This document shows, in pieces, positions 1 to 12,250 of a stretch of 64,000 bases of DNA (positions are counted from its first letter, which is position 1; every line of letters starts with the position of its first letter). The notes beneath the pieces are model-generated. The model was given only the letters and a program-made list of their open reading frames with translations. It ran no database searches and was not told the DNA's origin. Source of the DNA: Nageia nagi (lineage: Eukaryota > Pinophyta); the NCBI GenBank assembly GCA_050084985.1, contig JBITNC010000001.1, forward strand, positions 51,336,001 through 51,400,000, read 5' to 3'. Made by a program: the position numbers and the translations under genes.

Positions 1-285
1 TTGACTCCAAAAAATATGTGGAGGCCTAGAGCAGTGTAGATTTGACCCAAAAATATAAAATTCACATTCCCAATTATTCGAAAGTTTGTTTAAGGTGAGT
101 AAATACTTATTGAAAAGGGTTTTTCAAGATATATATAAATTTTATATAAAGTTCATGTTTTGAGTTTATTTTTTAATCTAAAAATACTATAAAGTTTGGA
201 TTTCTTGGCATTCTCAAATCACTATTTTGAGTTTAGAGTCTCTAATTGGGTTAGAGTTTGTAGTTGTAGGCCTTAAAAATCTTTA
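1..285 (+). repeat. Copia A 5' LTR, 3' end only
   Basis: This matches 5685-5971 nearly base for base, with scattered differences that are mostly transitions. Both copies hold the shared stretch TTTAAGGTGAGTAAATACT. The end at 285 is set by where similarity stops, two bases before the primer-binding site. Confidence 0.85.
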
Positions 286-287
286 AT

Positions 288-300
288 TGGTATTAGAACT
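288..300 (+). other. Copia A primer-binding site
   Basis: TGGTATTAGAACT resembles TGGTATCAGAGC, the usual plant copia site complementary to the 3' end of initiator tRNA-Met. It lies two bases after the LTR end. A second, similar motif (TGGTATCATAGCA) follows at 328-340. Confidence 0.7.
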
Positions 301-360
301 CTTGTCTTAAGCCTCCAAATATTCAATTGGTATCATAGCAAGACTTTCTACTAGGTTAAA

Positions 361-1130
361 ATGGATCTAAAGAATTGAAATTCATTACAGTTGTAGATTC
401 TTATGTTAGATGGAGAACACTATGAATATTGGAGCATCCAGATGCGAATATTTCTCATCTCACAAGATTTGTTAAGTCTTATTTCTTAGGGATATATTGA
501 ACTTGATGATGTAGCCTTTGTTGCACTTACATAAGATGAAATAAAGAAACTCTTAGAGATCTAAAAGAAGGATGCCAAAGATCTATTTTCTATACAAAGC
601 GGGATAGATGTTACAATATTCCTTAAAATTGTAGAATGCAAATTCTCCAAGGGTGCATGGGACACTCTTGAGAGTGTCTACAAGGGATCATCCTGAGTCA
701 AAGTAGCCAAGCTATAACTCTTGCGAAGGGAGTTTGAATATCTTCAAATATGATATACTGAAATTATTGAACTCTTCATGAACAAAGTTCAATATTTGGT
801 GAATGCTCTTCATTCACATGGTGAGCAACTTGGAGACACTCAAATTGTTGATAAGGTGTTGAGAAGCTTCCCTTAGAAATTTGATCCTCTCCCCACTAAA
901 ATTGAGGAGTCTAGGGATTTAAATAAACTCAGTCTCCCAAAATTTATTGGTAGTCTACAAACCTATGAGAAAAAACTCTAGGATAGAGCTGACAACCTAG
1001 ACCAAGTATTCCAAGGAAAACTTCGGATGAATGATCAACCTTCTACTTCCTCTAATTCAGAATCTACTTCATGAGGCCATGGAAAAGGTTGTGGTGGTAG
1101 AGATCATGGAAGAAGCAATCATGGTAGAGT
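361..1130 (+). pseudogene. Copia A gag (capsid) pseudogene
   Basis: Translating from the ATG at 361 gives a copia Gag-like protein: LDGEHYEYWSIQMRIFL near the N terminus, then KGAWDTLESVYKG, then a helical region with SLPKFIGSLQTYE. These match the capsid layout of plant copia Gag. The frame runs without frameshift to about 1000 but is cut by stops, several where Gln is expected (for example FP*KFDP near 875). A region rich in Gly, Arg and His (about 1075-1135) follows, as is usual before the zinc knuckle. No intact CCHC knuckle is readable. A capsid role is known for the family; this copy cannot make it. Confidence 0.8.
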
Positions 1131-1275
1131 AAGAGGTTAGTCAACTAATCAAATCCAGAGCTCAACCCCCTATCATTATGACTTCTATGGAAAGGATGGT
1201 CATACATAGTAGTAGTACTCTTGGAAGAAGTAGAAAGCCCACTACACTGAAGAGGATGATATTGGTAATATCTTC

Positions 1276-2235
1276 TTGACCCATAATAACTTTGAATTTG
1301 TTGATGACTATATTTGGTATCTAGATAGTGGGTGCTTGAATCATATGATTGGGAAAAAAATTTGTTTACTAAGGTTGAAGATAATTCTTCCAGTAAATTC
1401 TGATTTGGTGATAATAATCAAGTTGACATTATTGGAAATAGTACTATTACTTTTAAAGAAAAGTTTGCCAAGATCATGCATATGCATGGCATTTTGTATG
1501 TTTCTAGGCTAAAGCACAATCTTCTTAGCATTGGTTAGATGTGCTTAAAAGACTATATGTTAGTCTTTCAGAAGAAGTCTTGCACCATCAACAATAAGAC
1601 CAATAAGCAGGTCATTGCTAAAATTATCATGTTTGAGAATTGTATATACATATTGAAGATACAATAAGCAATAATCAAATGCTTGAGATCCACCAATAAT
1701 CCTACTTGGTTATGGCACTGGAGGTGTGGCCACATCAATCTCAACTCATTGAAATGACTATCCAAGATTGTGAGAGATATGCTTACCTTCTCACTACCCC
1801 TAACATTTTGTGTGAGAACTGCATTTTTGGGATATAACATAAAGAAAGTTTTTTCTCCCACCCACACTACACAAAGGCACCTTTGGAGTTGGTGTATGTT
1901 GATATTTGTAGACCAATGTAGAATCCCACCTTGACCATGTGCAGGTATATGATCATCTTTACTAATGATTATTCTAGAATGAATTAGTTGTATTTGTTGT
2001 AGGCTAAGTCAGATACTTTTGAAATTTTTATCAAGTTTAAAGGACTTGTTGAGCAGCATTCTAATTATTTTCTCAATAATATCTAGATAGATTGTAGTGG
2101 TGAATTCACTTCCAATGAATTCAAGATCTTCTGTAACAAACATGGGATCAAGCAACAATATACAACTACTTACACTCCACAACAGAATGGAGTAGTGGAG
2201 AGAAAGAACCAAATAGTCATTAAAATGGCTTGAAG
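1276..2235 (+). pseudogene. Copia A protease and integrase pseudogene
   Basis: The stretch at 1310-1350 reads WYLDSGCLNHM, the copia protease active-site block (normally WxxDSGAxxHM), with Cys-Leu in place of the usual Ala-Ser. About 1500-1850 holds a degraded pre-integrase zinc region with LSIG and a CGHINLNSL-like stretch. At about 2090-2210 another frame gives an integrase core part with CSGEFTSNEF, an HGIKQQYTT-like block, then TPQQNGVVERKNQ carrying the catalytic Glu. The frame change between protease and integrase shows indels. The integrase would have inserted the cDNA; this copy is inactive. Confidence 0.8.
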
Positions 2236-2639
2236 AAAAATAAATTATGGGGGGATGCTATGCATACTGCTATCTATATTTTGAATCACTACCCAACAAA
2301 AGTTATGCCACATTCCACACTTTATGAGACTTAGTTTGAAAAGAAACTTAATCTCTTGTATCTCTAGATCTTTAGCTCTACTTGATATATGCATATGCCC
2401 AAAGAGAACAAGAATAAATCAGATGACAAATCCATTAAATGTATCTTTTTGGGATACTTTGATGATTCCAAAGCTTATTGGTACTATGATTTAGTTTCTT
2501 GAAAGCTACATATCAGCTAAGATGTGATTTTTCATGAAAGGGAAGCATACAAGAATGCTTCTGATGCCCCTAACATCACTTCAAAAATTGAGGATTTTAG
2601 TGTGGATGAGCCAACTGAGAAAATGTGACCTCCCTAATC

Positions 2640-4294
2640 TCTCTAACCTCAAAAACCCAACCTCATTGTGGCTCCAACTCCTTCCAAGAGAAGAGTTACT
2701 GGAGATCCTCTAGACTCTAAAATGTTGGAAAAAGATTTCAATAGAAGAGTGACTCGACAACAAGCAAGGGGAGGCTGATCAAATCACCAATTATGCCTTG
2801 ATTTTAACTTATCTTATTGAACCTTCTACCTTCAATGAAGCTGCTCCAAATAAAGATTAGAAAATTGCTATAGAAGAAGAGATTGAGAAGATATAGAAGA
2901 ATGACTCTTTGGAGCTTATCCCTCCTCCAAAGCACTGAAATGTTATTGGAGTCAAGTGGATGTATAATCTCAAGAATAATGTTGATGTTAGAATTACTAA
3001 ACATAATTATCAAATGGTGGCTAAGGGCTATTTTTAAAAGAAAGGGATTGATAGATATTTACACCAGTTGCTAGACTTGAGACAACTCTCTCTCTTCTTA
3101 CTTTAGCATCTCATATTGGTTTTAGTTTGTACCAAATGGATATCAAGTCTGTGTTCCTTAATATATATTTAAAGGAAGCAGTCTATGTGCATCAACCTCA
3201 AGGATTCACAGTTGCTGGACATGAAGAAAAAGTATACCGAATGAAGAAATCTCTTTATGGGCTCAATTAGGCACCAAGAGCCTAGTATTCTTGGATTAAC
3301 ACCTACATCCATTTGAATGGTTATTAGAGGTGCTTTATGGAAGCTACCCTATACACTAAGCTATTCGGTCATGATTTTATCATCATTTGTTTATTTGTTG
3401 ATGATATTATCTTCATGATAACTTCCTCTTCCATGTTGTATACATTCAAAACTACCATGGCTATGGAGTTTGAGATGATTGATGTGGATGACATGTAATA
3501 CTTTCTTATCATGCAAGTACAATAATCATCTTCTAGCATATTCAACACTCAATCTAAGTATGTTGATGACATGAGTATCATGTTTTCCATGAAAGATTAC
3601 AAACTTGTTAACACTTCAATAGTTCTTGGTACCAAATTCATAAAGGAGGATTACACTCCTCTTATTAATGCCACCTTGTATCAATTACTCGTAGGTAGTT
3701 TGATGTATCTTACAACTACCTGATCGAACATCATGTATACAATTAGCCTTTTGGCTTGATTCATGCACTCTCAACATGAATATCATTGGAAAGTAGCTAA
3801 GATGATTCTTTGGTATGTCAGTGGTACCAAATTCTTTGGTCTATGGTATAAATCCTTTGATTCTAACATCCTTGAAGCATACAAAAATGCTGATTGGATT
3901 GATAGTATTGATGATAAGAAAAGCACCTCTAGCTATACTTTCTTATTTTCTAGATCTCTTATATCATGGAGTAGTAAGAAGCAACCAATAATTACTTTTT
4001 CCTATGCTGAAGTAGAATACATGGCTGCCTCTTTTGCTTGCACTCAAGACATTTGGATGGCTTAGTTTTTTGAATACCTAGGTTTGGCCTCTTCCCTGCC
4101 CATTACCATCCACTATGATAACATAAAAACTATTATTATAATAAAGAATCTAGTGTTTCACATCTGGAGCAAGCATATCGACTTCCAATATTACTTTATG
4201 CTAGACTTGGTGATTGATGGATTCATTGAATTCACATTTTGTAAGTCTAAAGATCAACTTGCAGATATTTTCACTAAGGCTTTACCTAAGGATT
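2640..4294 (+). pseudogene. Copia A reverse transcriptase and RNase H pseudogene
   Basis: RT blocks in order: GVKWMYNLKNNVD (about 2950), YQMDIKSVFLN (3130), VYVHQPQGF (3184), MKKSLYGL (3241) and the catalytic LFVDDIIF (about 3390-3415), which is intact. RNase H follows with ADWIDSIDDKKSTSSY (3890), SWSSKKQP (3968) and AEVEYMAAS (4009). The usual C-terminal tail KSKDQLADIFTKALPKD ends just before 4294. TAG stops interrupt it repeatedly, and the 2940 and 3130 blocks sit in different frames. The family copies RNA to cDNA in virus-like particles; this copy cannot. Confidence 0.88.
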
Positions 4295-4340
4295 GATTCC
4301 TTAGTTTTTGGAATCATCTTAGAATTCAACCCATTCACAT

Positions 4341-4352
4341 TAAGGGGGAGAA
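4341..4352 (+). other. Copia A polypurine tract
   Basis: TAAGGGGGAGAA directly precedes the 3' LTR, as expected for the plus-strand primer. Confidence 0.8.
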
Positions 4353-5971
4353 TGGAGGAATTTAATATTTTAGGTTTGATTTCCATATGATAGTTTGATT
4401 CCCTTGAATGATTATTATTCACCTACCATACACCTACCATATTTATTGCTTTTGTAGAAATGTTATTGAGCTCTTAAAGCTTAAAGATATGATCTTAGTT
4501 TGATATCAAATTTGATTTTGTATGCTATAATGGATGATCACCTTCATTGATTGTCCCTGGGCTCTCCATTTAATGTTTTATCTATTCTCTAAGCAAAGAT
4601 GTAATTTACCTACTCTTTCTAAGCAAACCTTTAATCTGTCAGACCCCATGGAGTTCAAAACACTTCATTTTCCTCCTTTTATAAATAGGGAATTTTTTAC
4701 CATTCTAGTAATGCTACTGAATGTAATGTTATGTTACCATTTTGGCTTTAATAGAAAGCATTCTTATTTTTCTTAACAATTATCTCTAGATCGTATGGTG
4801 TGTTTTCCATTTTAAGCTTGGTTTCTCAAGAAAACACTTACAAATATTTATAATAATTCTCTAATTCCATTTCAAGGTGATATTCATGTGTTTGGGAATA
4901 TTTTAACTACGTGGATATGTATTTATTTTCCATTTTTGAGTAATAATTTTGGATATTTTTGTGATTTTTTCAAGCTATCTTATTCTAGACCAATTTTTAT
5001 CTAGGAGCTATAACTTTTGTTATAGATCTCTTATTAATGTGATTCTTTTTGTGTTGTAAATTTTACTTCAATACCTTTCCAACCATATATAACTTTCCAT
5101 ACTTATTAGGATATCATACTCAAAAATCACAAAATACAAATCTACATTTTACAGTCTTGCTCATGTAGGTTCATGGAGTCATAAACTTGTAGATAATTTT
5201 GACACTTTCAAATTTCTCGACTTTATGTTGGACCTTTACCAGTGGATAGTGAATTTTGTATTGATAAATTTGATGCATCATAATTCTAGGTTTCATTGAG
5301 AATCAAAAATGTTATAGGCTCTGAAAGTTACCCCTTGAAACTAGTCTAAAGTATGTATCTTAGAAAGCCTTGCTAATGTCATTGCACTCCATACTATGGA
5401 TTCCATATTTTTGGCTCAATTCTATACTTCAAATCTTCTTGATGATATCATCACACTTTGAATTATGGAAATTGAGTATTTTTCACTCTGGATAGACATT
5501 TTTAGCCCCAAAACATGTGTTTAGGCCTAAAATGGTGCAAAATTTGACTCAAGAAGTCAAGAATTTGCATTTTTTGGCTTGAATTCATACTCCAGAACTC
5601 ACTATGCTAACTAAACTCCTTTGTACTATGGACTTACATTCTTTTTCAATCTAGAAAGACATTTTAACTATGGAAAGATGTTTTTTGACTCCAAAAAATG
5701 TGCATGAGGCCTAGAGTAATGCAAATTTGACCTAGAAACATAAAATTCACTTTCCTAGTGATCCAGAAGTCTATTTAAGGTGAGTAAATACTCATCGAAA
5801 AGGGTTTTTTGATATACATACAAATTTTACATAAAATTCACATTTTTGGATTACTTTTTTGGTCTAAAAATACTATAAATTTTGGACTTCTTAGCATTCC
5901 TAGATCACTATTTTGAGTTTGGAGTCTCTAATTGGGTCAGAGTCTATAGCAATAGGTCTTCAAAATCTTCA
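4353..5971 (+). repeat. Copia A 3' LTR (about 1.62 kb)
   Basis: It begins TGGAGG after the polypurine tract and ends CTTCA where similarity to 1-285 stops. At about 1.6 kb it is long for a copia LTR, so an internal insertion is possible. A TATA-like TTTTATAAATAGGG lies at 4677-4690. Confidence 0.75.
4677..4690 (+). promoter_or_regulatory. TATA box of the copia A LTR
   Basis: TTTTATAAATAGGG is a canonical plant TATA context inside the LTR, consistent with a U3/R promoter. Activity is inferred only. Confidence 0.5.
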
Positions 5972-5984
5972 CATTACTCACTAT

Positions 5985-6200
5985 AGTTTGATTATGTACA
6001 TTTCATTTCATATACAATTTCTCCATCTAAAATATACATGTCATTTCATATAGAATGTCTTTGTCTCAAATATACATGCCATTCTGATGATAATTGCATT
6101 TGTAAAAAATATTTATATATAATATCTATGTCTCTATCTCAAAATTACAATTTTATACAATGTCTTTGTCTCTATATATCTAACATTTACAAGCTTAGTC
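5985..6200. repeat. Degenerate tandem repeat, about 45 bp
   Basis: Units containing CATTTCATATAxAATxTCT and TCTCAAATATACATG recur three to four times with many changes. No coding signal is seen. Confidence 0.5.
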
Positions 6201-8400
6201 TTCTTTTATAAAATACATGCTTAATGGGCTAGGATTAAGGCATATGCTTTTATTGTGTGGGATAAAGGTCACATATGGATCATATAGGAATGGGTTTTGT
6301 TCCTTCTTTGTAATCTACTCCAACTGATAAATCCATTTTTTGTATCTCTCCTTGTAATGCTTCTTGTATATCTTCCTCCATAGTTTCTACTTTGTTTTAT
6401 TCCCATTTGGTGGGATGCTTTCAAATATAGTCAAGTGTCTTTATTGGCATTTTTCTATCTTCATAAGAATTTTGTTATGGAGAGAAGAGTATTGGGGCAT
6501 TTTGATGGCTTTTTTTTTAACCCTCTTCCTTTTTCCAGATGCACATATGTTTCCAATTTCCATTCCTTGGGTTTCCTACCATAAAAATAAAAATCTGTAA
6601 GTTTCCAATTAAAAACTAAAATATAGTGAGAAGTATAATGCACACCAAATTAAAATAAAGTGAAGGAAAAAATTAATCAATCATAATGATATACAATGGG
6701 ATATGCATAATTTTAACATTCATAATGACATACATGACTCTATCATTTACTTCAACAATATGTTATAAAATTTATATCTACCAAATTATACATAGAAAAA
6801 GATGAGGTAGAAAAATTACCTATGAGGATATTATACATGTTGAATTTCAAATTCATCACTTAAAACTTCTTGTTCACTTTTTTGTATACTTTTTTCTTTA
6901 GAAATGTACAAGACCTTGCGGGCTTTGTTCCACTAATAAAAATCTTGGAGTCATACTAAGATTATCTCTTACCTTCATCTTTTTTTATAGTAGGAGGAAT
7001 TATCCCCAAGGTTGGTCTAGATCTAGATTTAAGATCTATTTTCTTTCTCATTGCTCCTTTGTTGTCTTTCGATTTGGATGCTTAATCAATTCCTTGCATA
7101 GGATCACAAGGCCTATTAAAACATTGCTAGGAAGAACATGAGTCATAAAACATAAACAAGTAAGTTGAAGACTTACGTATTTTTGTGATCCTTCAATTTT
7201 GCATGAGAGAAGTTCATGGTCAAATTACTTGTTAGATTTAGCTTATTTAATATCCTAGCTTTGTAATCAATCACCTAGTTATGCACATGTGACTCTATTA
7301 AAAATGTATCAAAGTAATCTTTGCAACACTCCATACCTTTTTAATTGCATTATAGTATCACTCCTCATTTTTTTTTTCACTTTTGCCTTCTCCTACACTT
7401 TTGTCTCTTTATCAAATTTCAATACATATCCTTGACTGCATTTCTCATCTAGTATTTGACCAAGAGTATCAAAAATATAACATGCATTTTCTTCAACTAT
7501 CAAAATGATGAAATGATCAACCCACATAACTATGTAAATTCTCAATTTATTTGATATGGCATCGTATGTTTTTTATTAAAATTATTTTTTCCTCTAATGT
7601 ATTGAACTTTCAAAAGATTTCCTTTAGCTTAAGTAACCCTTGTTTGGAATTCATAAAGTACACAGTCAAAGGATTGAATTTATGCTCAAAAACTAAATCC
7701 AAATCAAAATGTACATTTGGATTTTTTACTATAAATGATGAGATCTCTTTCAGCCTATTCCATTCTTGACATCTATGTAGTATTAGTTCATTAAGTTATT
7801 TATAGTTAGGCAACATATTAGGGTTTACATGTAACCAACCCATAATGATTACATAACAAACTGAATAAGAACCTACCCCTTAACCAACTTGCTTGTTTAT
7901 CAATGTCAAATATATATTCGTATGTAGAGTAAATTTCTTATTTAAACTCATAAAACATAATTGTTCCTTTGTGGCCATAACAACTCCACTATAGTTACCA
8001 TCATATTCCTCTACATGTTCTTTGTCATTATCTTGTTTTTATGCATAACAAAGTAAATTAGGATGCCCTTAAACTCATCGATGGATATTGCATGCCATAT
8101 GGCAATACACATATTTTCCTTAAAATATTGGAGGGAAATACTTTTCAGACTACATATTTTGTCAAAACATTTCTTAGAAATATCAAATAAACCTGTTGAA
8201 AAAAAAATGTATACCAAATAAGGGACTAAATGGTAAAAATACTCTTAAATATTTTAAGCTATTTCTGCTAAGAAGTTTTTGTAAGACTAGCTACATAAGA
8301 CCCCATCCTAAGCTAGTATGTGTCATGAAAGGATAATGGCCTTTTATAAAGTACATATGCTTTTATGTAGCAATTCATGGCTATAACAATTCATGGATAC
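6200..8400. other. Unassigned AT-rich interval
   Basis: No recognised gene. On the minus strand between about 8217 and 6870, open stretches follow one another without clear TE motifs (for example DISKKCFDKICSLKS at about 8180 and KNPNVHFDLDLVFEHKF at about 7700). They could be exons of a decayed host gene or chance, and I could not name a family. Confidence 0.3.
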
Positions 8401-8419
8401 AACAAGATTGCTCTTAAAC

Positions 8420-9240
8420 ATTGTTAAGGATAGTTGGAAATGGTTTTGCATTGAATGCTATGGTTGTAAATGCCTTGATAGACATGCATGCAAAATGTGG
8501 AAGAATACAACAAGCCTAGGAATCATTCGATGAGTTGTAAAGAACCTTGGAGTATGTGGTGACTATCATACTACAACCTAATTTATCTCTAATATAGTTG
8601 TAGGAAATATTGTTGTGAGTACCTTGATATACATGTATGCAAAATGTGGTCAAATACACAAGGCCTAGGGATTGTTTAAGAAAATAATGCAAACACATTT
8701 TCATGGAATACAATGTTTAGAGGTTATGCTATTCATGGATATAGAATGGATACCATTAAACACTATTAAGCATATGCAATTGTCAGATGCAAAGATAAAT
8801 TTTGTAATATTTTCTAGCATTATTCTAGCATGTGGTACCATTGGAGCTCTAGAAGTAGGTATGTAGATCCCATAAAGAGTATTTGAAAATGATTTTGCAT
8901 TGAATGTTGTGGTTGTAAATTCCCTGATAGACATGTATGTAAAATATGAAAGAATAAAACAAGCATGGAAATTGTTGGAGGAGTTGTCAAGAACCTTAGG
9001 GTATGCAGTGAATGCCATACTATAACCTAGTTTATCTCTAATATAGTTGCAAGGGATATTGATGTAAGTGTCCTGATATACATGTATGCAAAATGTTGAA
9101 TAATACAAAAGACCTAGAAATTGTTTGAGAACATGATACAGATGAAGAGTTATTGAAAATGGTTTTGTATTAAATGTTGTGATTGTGAATGCCTTGATAT
9201 ACATATATACAAAATATGAAAGACTACAACAATGATGCCT
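8420..9240 (+). pseudogene. PPR-protein pseudogene, at least five motifs
   Basis: Successive frames give PLS-type PPR signatures: VVNALIDMHAKCGRIQQA (about 8465), VVSTLIYMYAKCGQIHKA (about 8610), KHMQLSDAKINFVIFSS with ILACGTIGALEVGM (about 8770-8865), VVVNSLIDMYVKYERIKQA (about 8905), VSVLIYMYAKC (9060) and ALIYIYTKYERLQQ (9190). LIDMYAKCG and ACGTIGALE are hallmarks of plant organelle RNA-binding PPR proteins. Stops and small indels separate the motifs, no start or transit peptide is visible, and the end dissolves into a short repeat, so it is a fragment. Confidence 0.85.
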
Positions 9241-9300
9241 TACAAATATGGAAGAATACAACAAGGATGCCCTACAAATATGTAAGAATATAATAAGGAT
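9225..9300 (+). repeat. Short tandem repeat at end of PPR fragment
   Basis: AAGAATACAACAAGGATGCC-like units repeat about three times over some 75 bases, grown out of the PPR IDMYAKCGRIQQA coding stretch. Confidence 0.5.
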
Positions 9301-11735
9301 ACATAATATTCTAAGATGAAGTATATAACTGCTTCATTTAGCTCACTTGATCTTTTTTATTTTCTTCTTTTGTAGCATTTATTGTATCTTGTATCATTTT
9401 TGTAACTTGCTAGGTCCAATTGGTTGCATATACAATATGATATTCTAGGAAATCTGGCTCTTCATGTGCATCTCCTTCAATTACATTATCCTTTTGTTCT
9501 ATTCCTTTATGTATTTTATCCTATATCATATAGAAAATGATGCATTGATGTACATTACTTTAAAAATATATAATTCAACTTCAACTAGATATTAACAAGT
9601 TGACATAAAAGTAGTTTCGAATATAAATATTACATCTACCTCTATGTTGGTTATCTGACTATGTTCACTTGCTTCATTTCTTGTATTTTCATGTTTATTT
9701 AAACATTCCTCTCTTTATGGTCCATCATTTGGTTACACGAGAGAGGAAAAGGATAGTTAATTAACAAATGAACATATTCTGAAATAAAAATTTCATTATT
9801 GCTTAAACATTTCATCTAAAAGAAGAAATGATTATACATGTTACGTTAAAACATGTAACGACCCACCCAATGACTCTTGTTGTGACCCTGATGACCTCGA
9901 GGAATTTGAATTAAATTTGAGATATCATATATCCTATGAATGGTTATATGAAATATTTATGTCACTTTAATGCTAGCTTCAAGGTTGTGGTGATATAAGT
10001 TACAGGTTGAATCAACGTGGGAGTTAGGCTAGAGATTCAGTGAACCAAAGTTGAGTTGGTTATGGGAATAGATTGGTAAGAATGAGAAAATGATTAGTAT
10101 TGATTCGTTAATAGCCCATAAGGACCTTTGTAAATCATATAGCTGCATATTGTAATTATTGTGCATGTTATTCGATCTCTATGATGAGTATAATGTTCAT
10201 TTATGCACTAACAAAAATTAAACTTATAGGATGGGCGAGCTTTGTAGGTAAAACTTGTGTGTTCCTAAATTGCTTTGAAAAATTAATTAACTATTTTTGA
10301 AAGTTAGAAAGAATATTCCAAATATTTAAATTTGAATTTTCACCAAAGAATTTTAGTCTTTAAGAACAATAAAATTCTAGGGCTAGGTAAAAATAAAATT
10401 TAGGGATGAAGACTATTTTGATACTTTGTTGTAGTTAAAAGGCAATTTTTGTATTTTGAAAAAATAATGGAGGAATCATCTCCATACATTTTGACTTTTT
10501 ATATTAGGTGTGTAAAATTATCGATGAACCTTTTCCATATATTTTGGTACCTACTATGAGGTGTGCAAATTATTTTGTAGTACATAGGACTTACAAACAA
10601 ATTTGTTAAAATCCTACCACAAAATAATAGAACCCTTACCCCTCACGAACAAAATAATGTGAAGTGGACAAATAGTTATAATTTTGGATGGATTACACCA
10701 ACCTTTGGCTATAAATACCTGAAGAACCTTAAAGAAAAGATACATCTCCTTCATATTGGCTTTGGTTCTCATGAGAAAAAGGATTCCTCTCTTCTCAATT
10801 GTCAAATTTGAATATCCAGGTGCTTTTTCTCAAAATTTTAACCCCTAAATGCTAAAATTTTAGTTTTAAATCCTTGAGAAATGATATTAAATATCATTAT
10901 TTATGTGAGAAATGGAGGGTGGAATGTGATATGTTTGTACTAATTTATTTTATGCCTTTAGAATAGAATGAATATAGTACATCCTCTATTTAAAATAAGT
11001 AAAATACTCCTACTTGTTTTCACGAGTGTTTTGTTTGTGAAAATTTTAGTTTGTTTCAATATTAGAATGATTGTATGATATTATTTGAGATGATAATACA
11101 TTTTACTTTATTTTTTTAGTTTGTACCTTTTGAGGAACATAGTATTTGTATTTATTTGACACTTTTGCATGTGATCATAATGTATATTTTGTCTACATGT
11201 GGTTGGAGAAGGAGTAACAATTATTTTAAATTACTTGTTTTGTTTGAAAAGGTAGTCAGGTGTAAAAACAAATTGTGTGATATGCCATCTAAAAATAAAT
11301 ATAGATTCGACATATCAATATCTCTTCTTGCACTATGTTGTACTGCACTCTGGCCACTTTGAAAGCCAACTATTGATTATTTTTTTATGTTGCATGAATT
11401 CTCACTGAAGAATTGCTATTCCGGATAGCAAGCTTCCTGAATGTGCTGAATTGAACTCTGCTATTCCCTTAGAGTGCTGCTAGAATGAAGGCGTATTTTG
11501 TTATTTTTTCCAGCTTGCTAGAAACGTCACCTGTTTGGACCTCATTGCAATCTATGAAACTGTGTCTCCATCGTCCATCTTGTCAATCAATTCTCAGACC
11601 ACCTGTATTTTTCCACATTTTACATACATATCAGGGCATTCGTAAGCCACATCATTCGATGAAAAACCATTCTTACCTACTCTTTGATGGATGTTCATAC
11701 TTTCCTATGGAGCTTCCATGGTAGCATTACACACA
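9300..11735. other. Unassigned interval with LTR-like start
   Basis: No coding signal. TGTAACGACCCACCC at 9854 resembles the start of a gypsy LTR, and a TATA motif lies 850 bases on, so a solo or truncated LTR is possible. I found no second copy and no polypurine tract. A short direct repeat (AGGTGTGxAAATTAT with CCATATATTTTGG) lies at 10480-10575. Confidence 0.35.
10709..10719 (+). promoter_or_regulatory. TATA-like motif
   Basis: CTATAAATACC sits in a typical TATA context, followed 25-40 bases on by a pyrimidine-rich stretch. No downstream gene is visible, so it may be an LTR promoter relic. Confidence 0.35.
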
Positions 11736-11739
11736 TGCT

Positions 11740-12250
11740 AGAAGAATGCTGGCAAAGGATTACAGAGTTTGTATCTTCTTCTAACAATTCGTAGGCCTTT
11801 CCAATGTATACATTTTGTGCATATCATGTGATCATTGTAGTCCATGAGACTACATTTTATAAGGCAGTTTGTCAAACAATTCATAAGCCCTTCTAATATA
11901 TCCGTTTTATGCATATTATGGTCCATGAGACTACATTTCGATGAGGCAGTTTGTCAAACAATTCGAAGGCCCTTCCAACGTATCCATTTTGTGCATATCA
12001 TGCGATCACTGCGGTCCATAAGACTGCATTTTGTCAAAAAATTCACAAGCCCTTCTAAGTATCATTTAGTACATATCATGCAACCATTACGATCCATGAC
12101 ACTGCATTTCGATGAGGCATTTTATCAAACAATTTGCAGGGCCTTCCAATATATCCATTTTGTGCATATCATGCGATCATTGCGGTCCATGAGACTGCAT
12201 TTCGATGAGGCATTTTATCAAAAAATCTGCAGGCCCTTCCAATGTGTTTG
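11740..12250 (-). pseudogene. PPR pseudogene, tandem S-type motifs
   Basis: Read on the minus strand from 12250, frames give GRACRFFDKMPHRNAVSWTA, then further diverged copies of the FDKMPHRNAVSW block and remnants around 12000, 11900 and 11840. The unit is about 93-95 bp (31 codons), the length of a PPR S motif. FDKMP-RN-VSWTAMI is diagnostic of PLS-class PPR proteins. Frameshifts separate the copies, and neither N terminus nor E/DYW tail is present. Confidence 0.8.

Larger units (their letters stand above)
1..5971 (+). mobile_element. Ty1/copia retrotransposon A, 5'-truncated by window edge
   Basis: The first 285 bases repeat as 5685-5971, so the window opens inside the 5' LTR. Between the LTRs come a primer-binding site, gag, protease, integrase, reverse transcriptase and RNase H in copia order (integrase before RT), then a polypurine tract. 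Gag and the RNase H end share one frame, but integrase and parts of RT lie in other frames, so both stops and frameshifts have accumulated. The element is a dead, old copy. The target duplication cannot be tested because the left end lies outside the window. Confidence 0.9.

Noticed and set aside
8701-9264. 187-codon minus-strand open frame
   Set aside because: Antisense to the PPR pseudogene at 8420-9240; its repeats mirror the PPR motifs.
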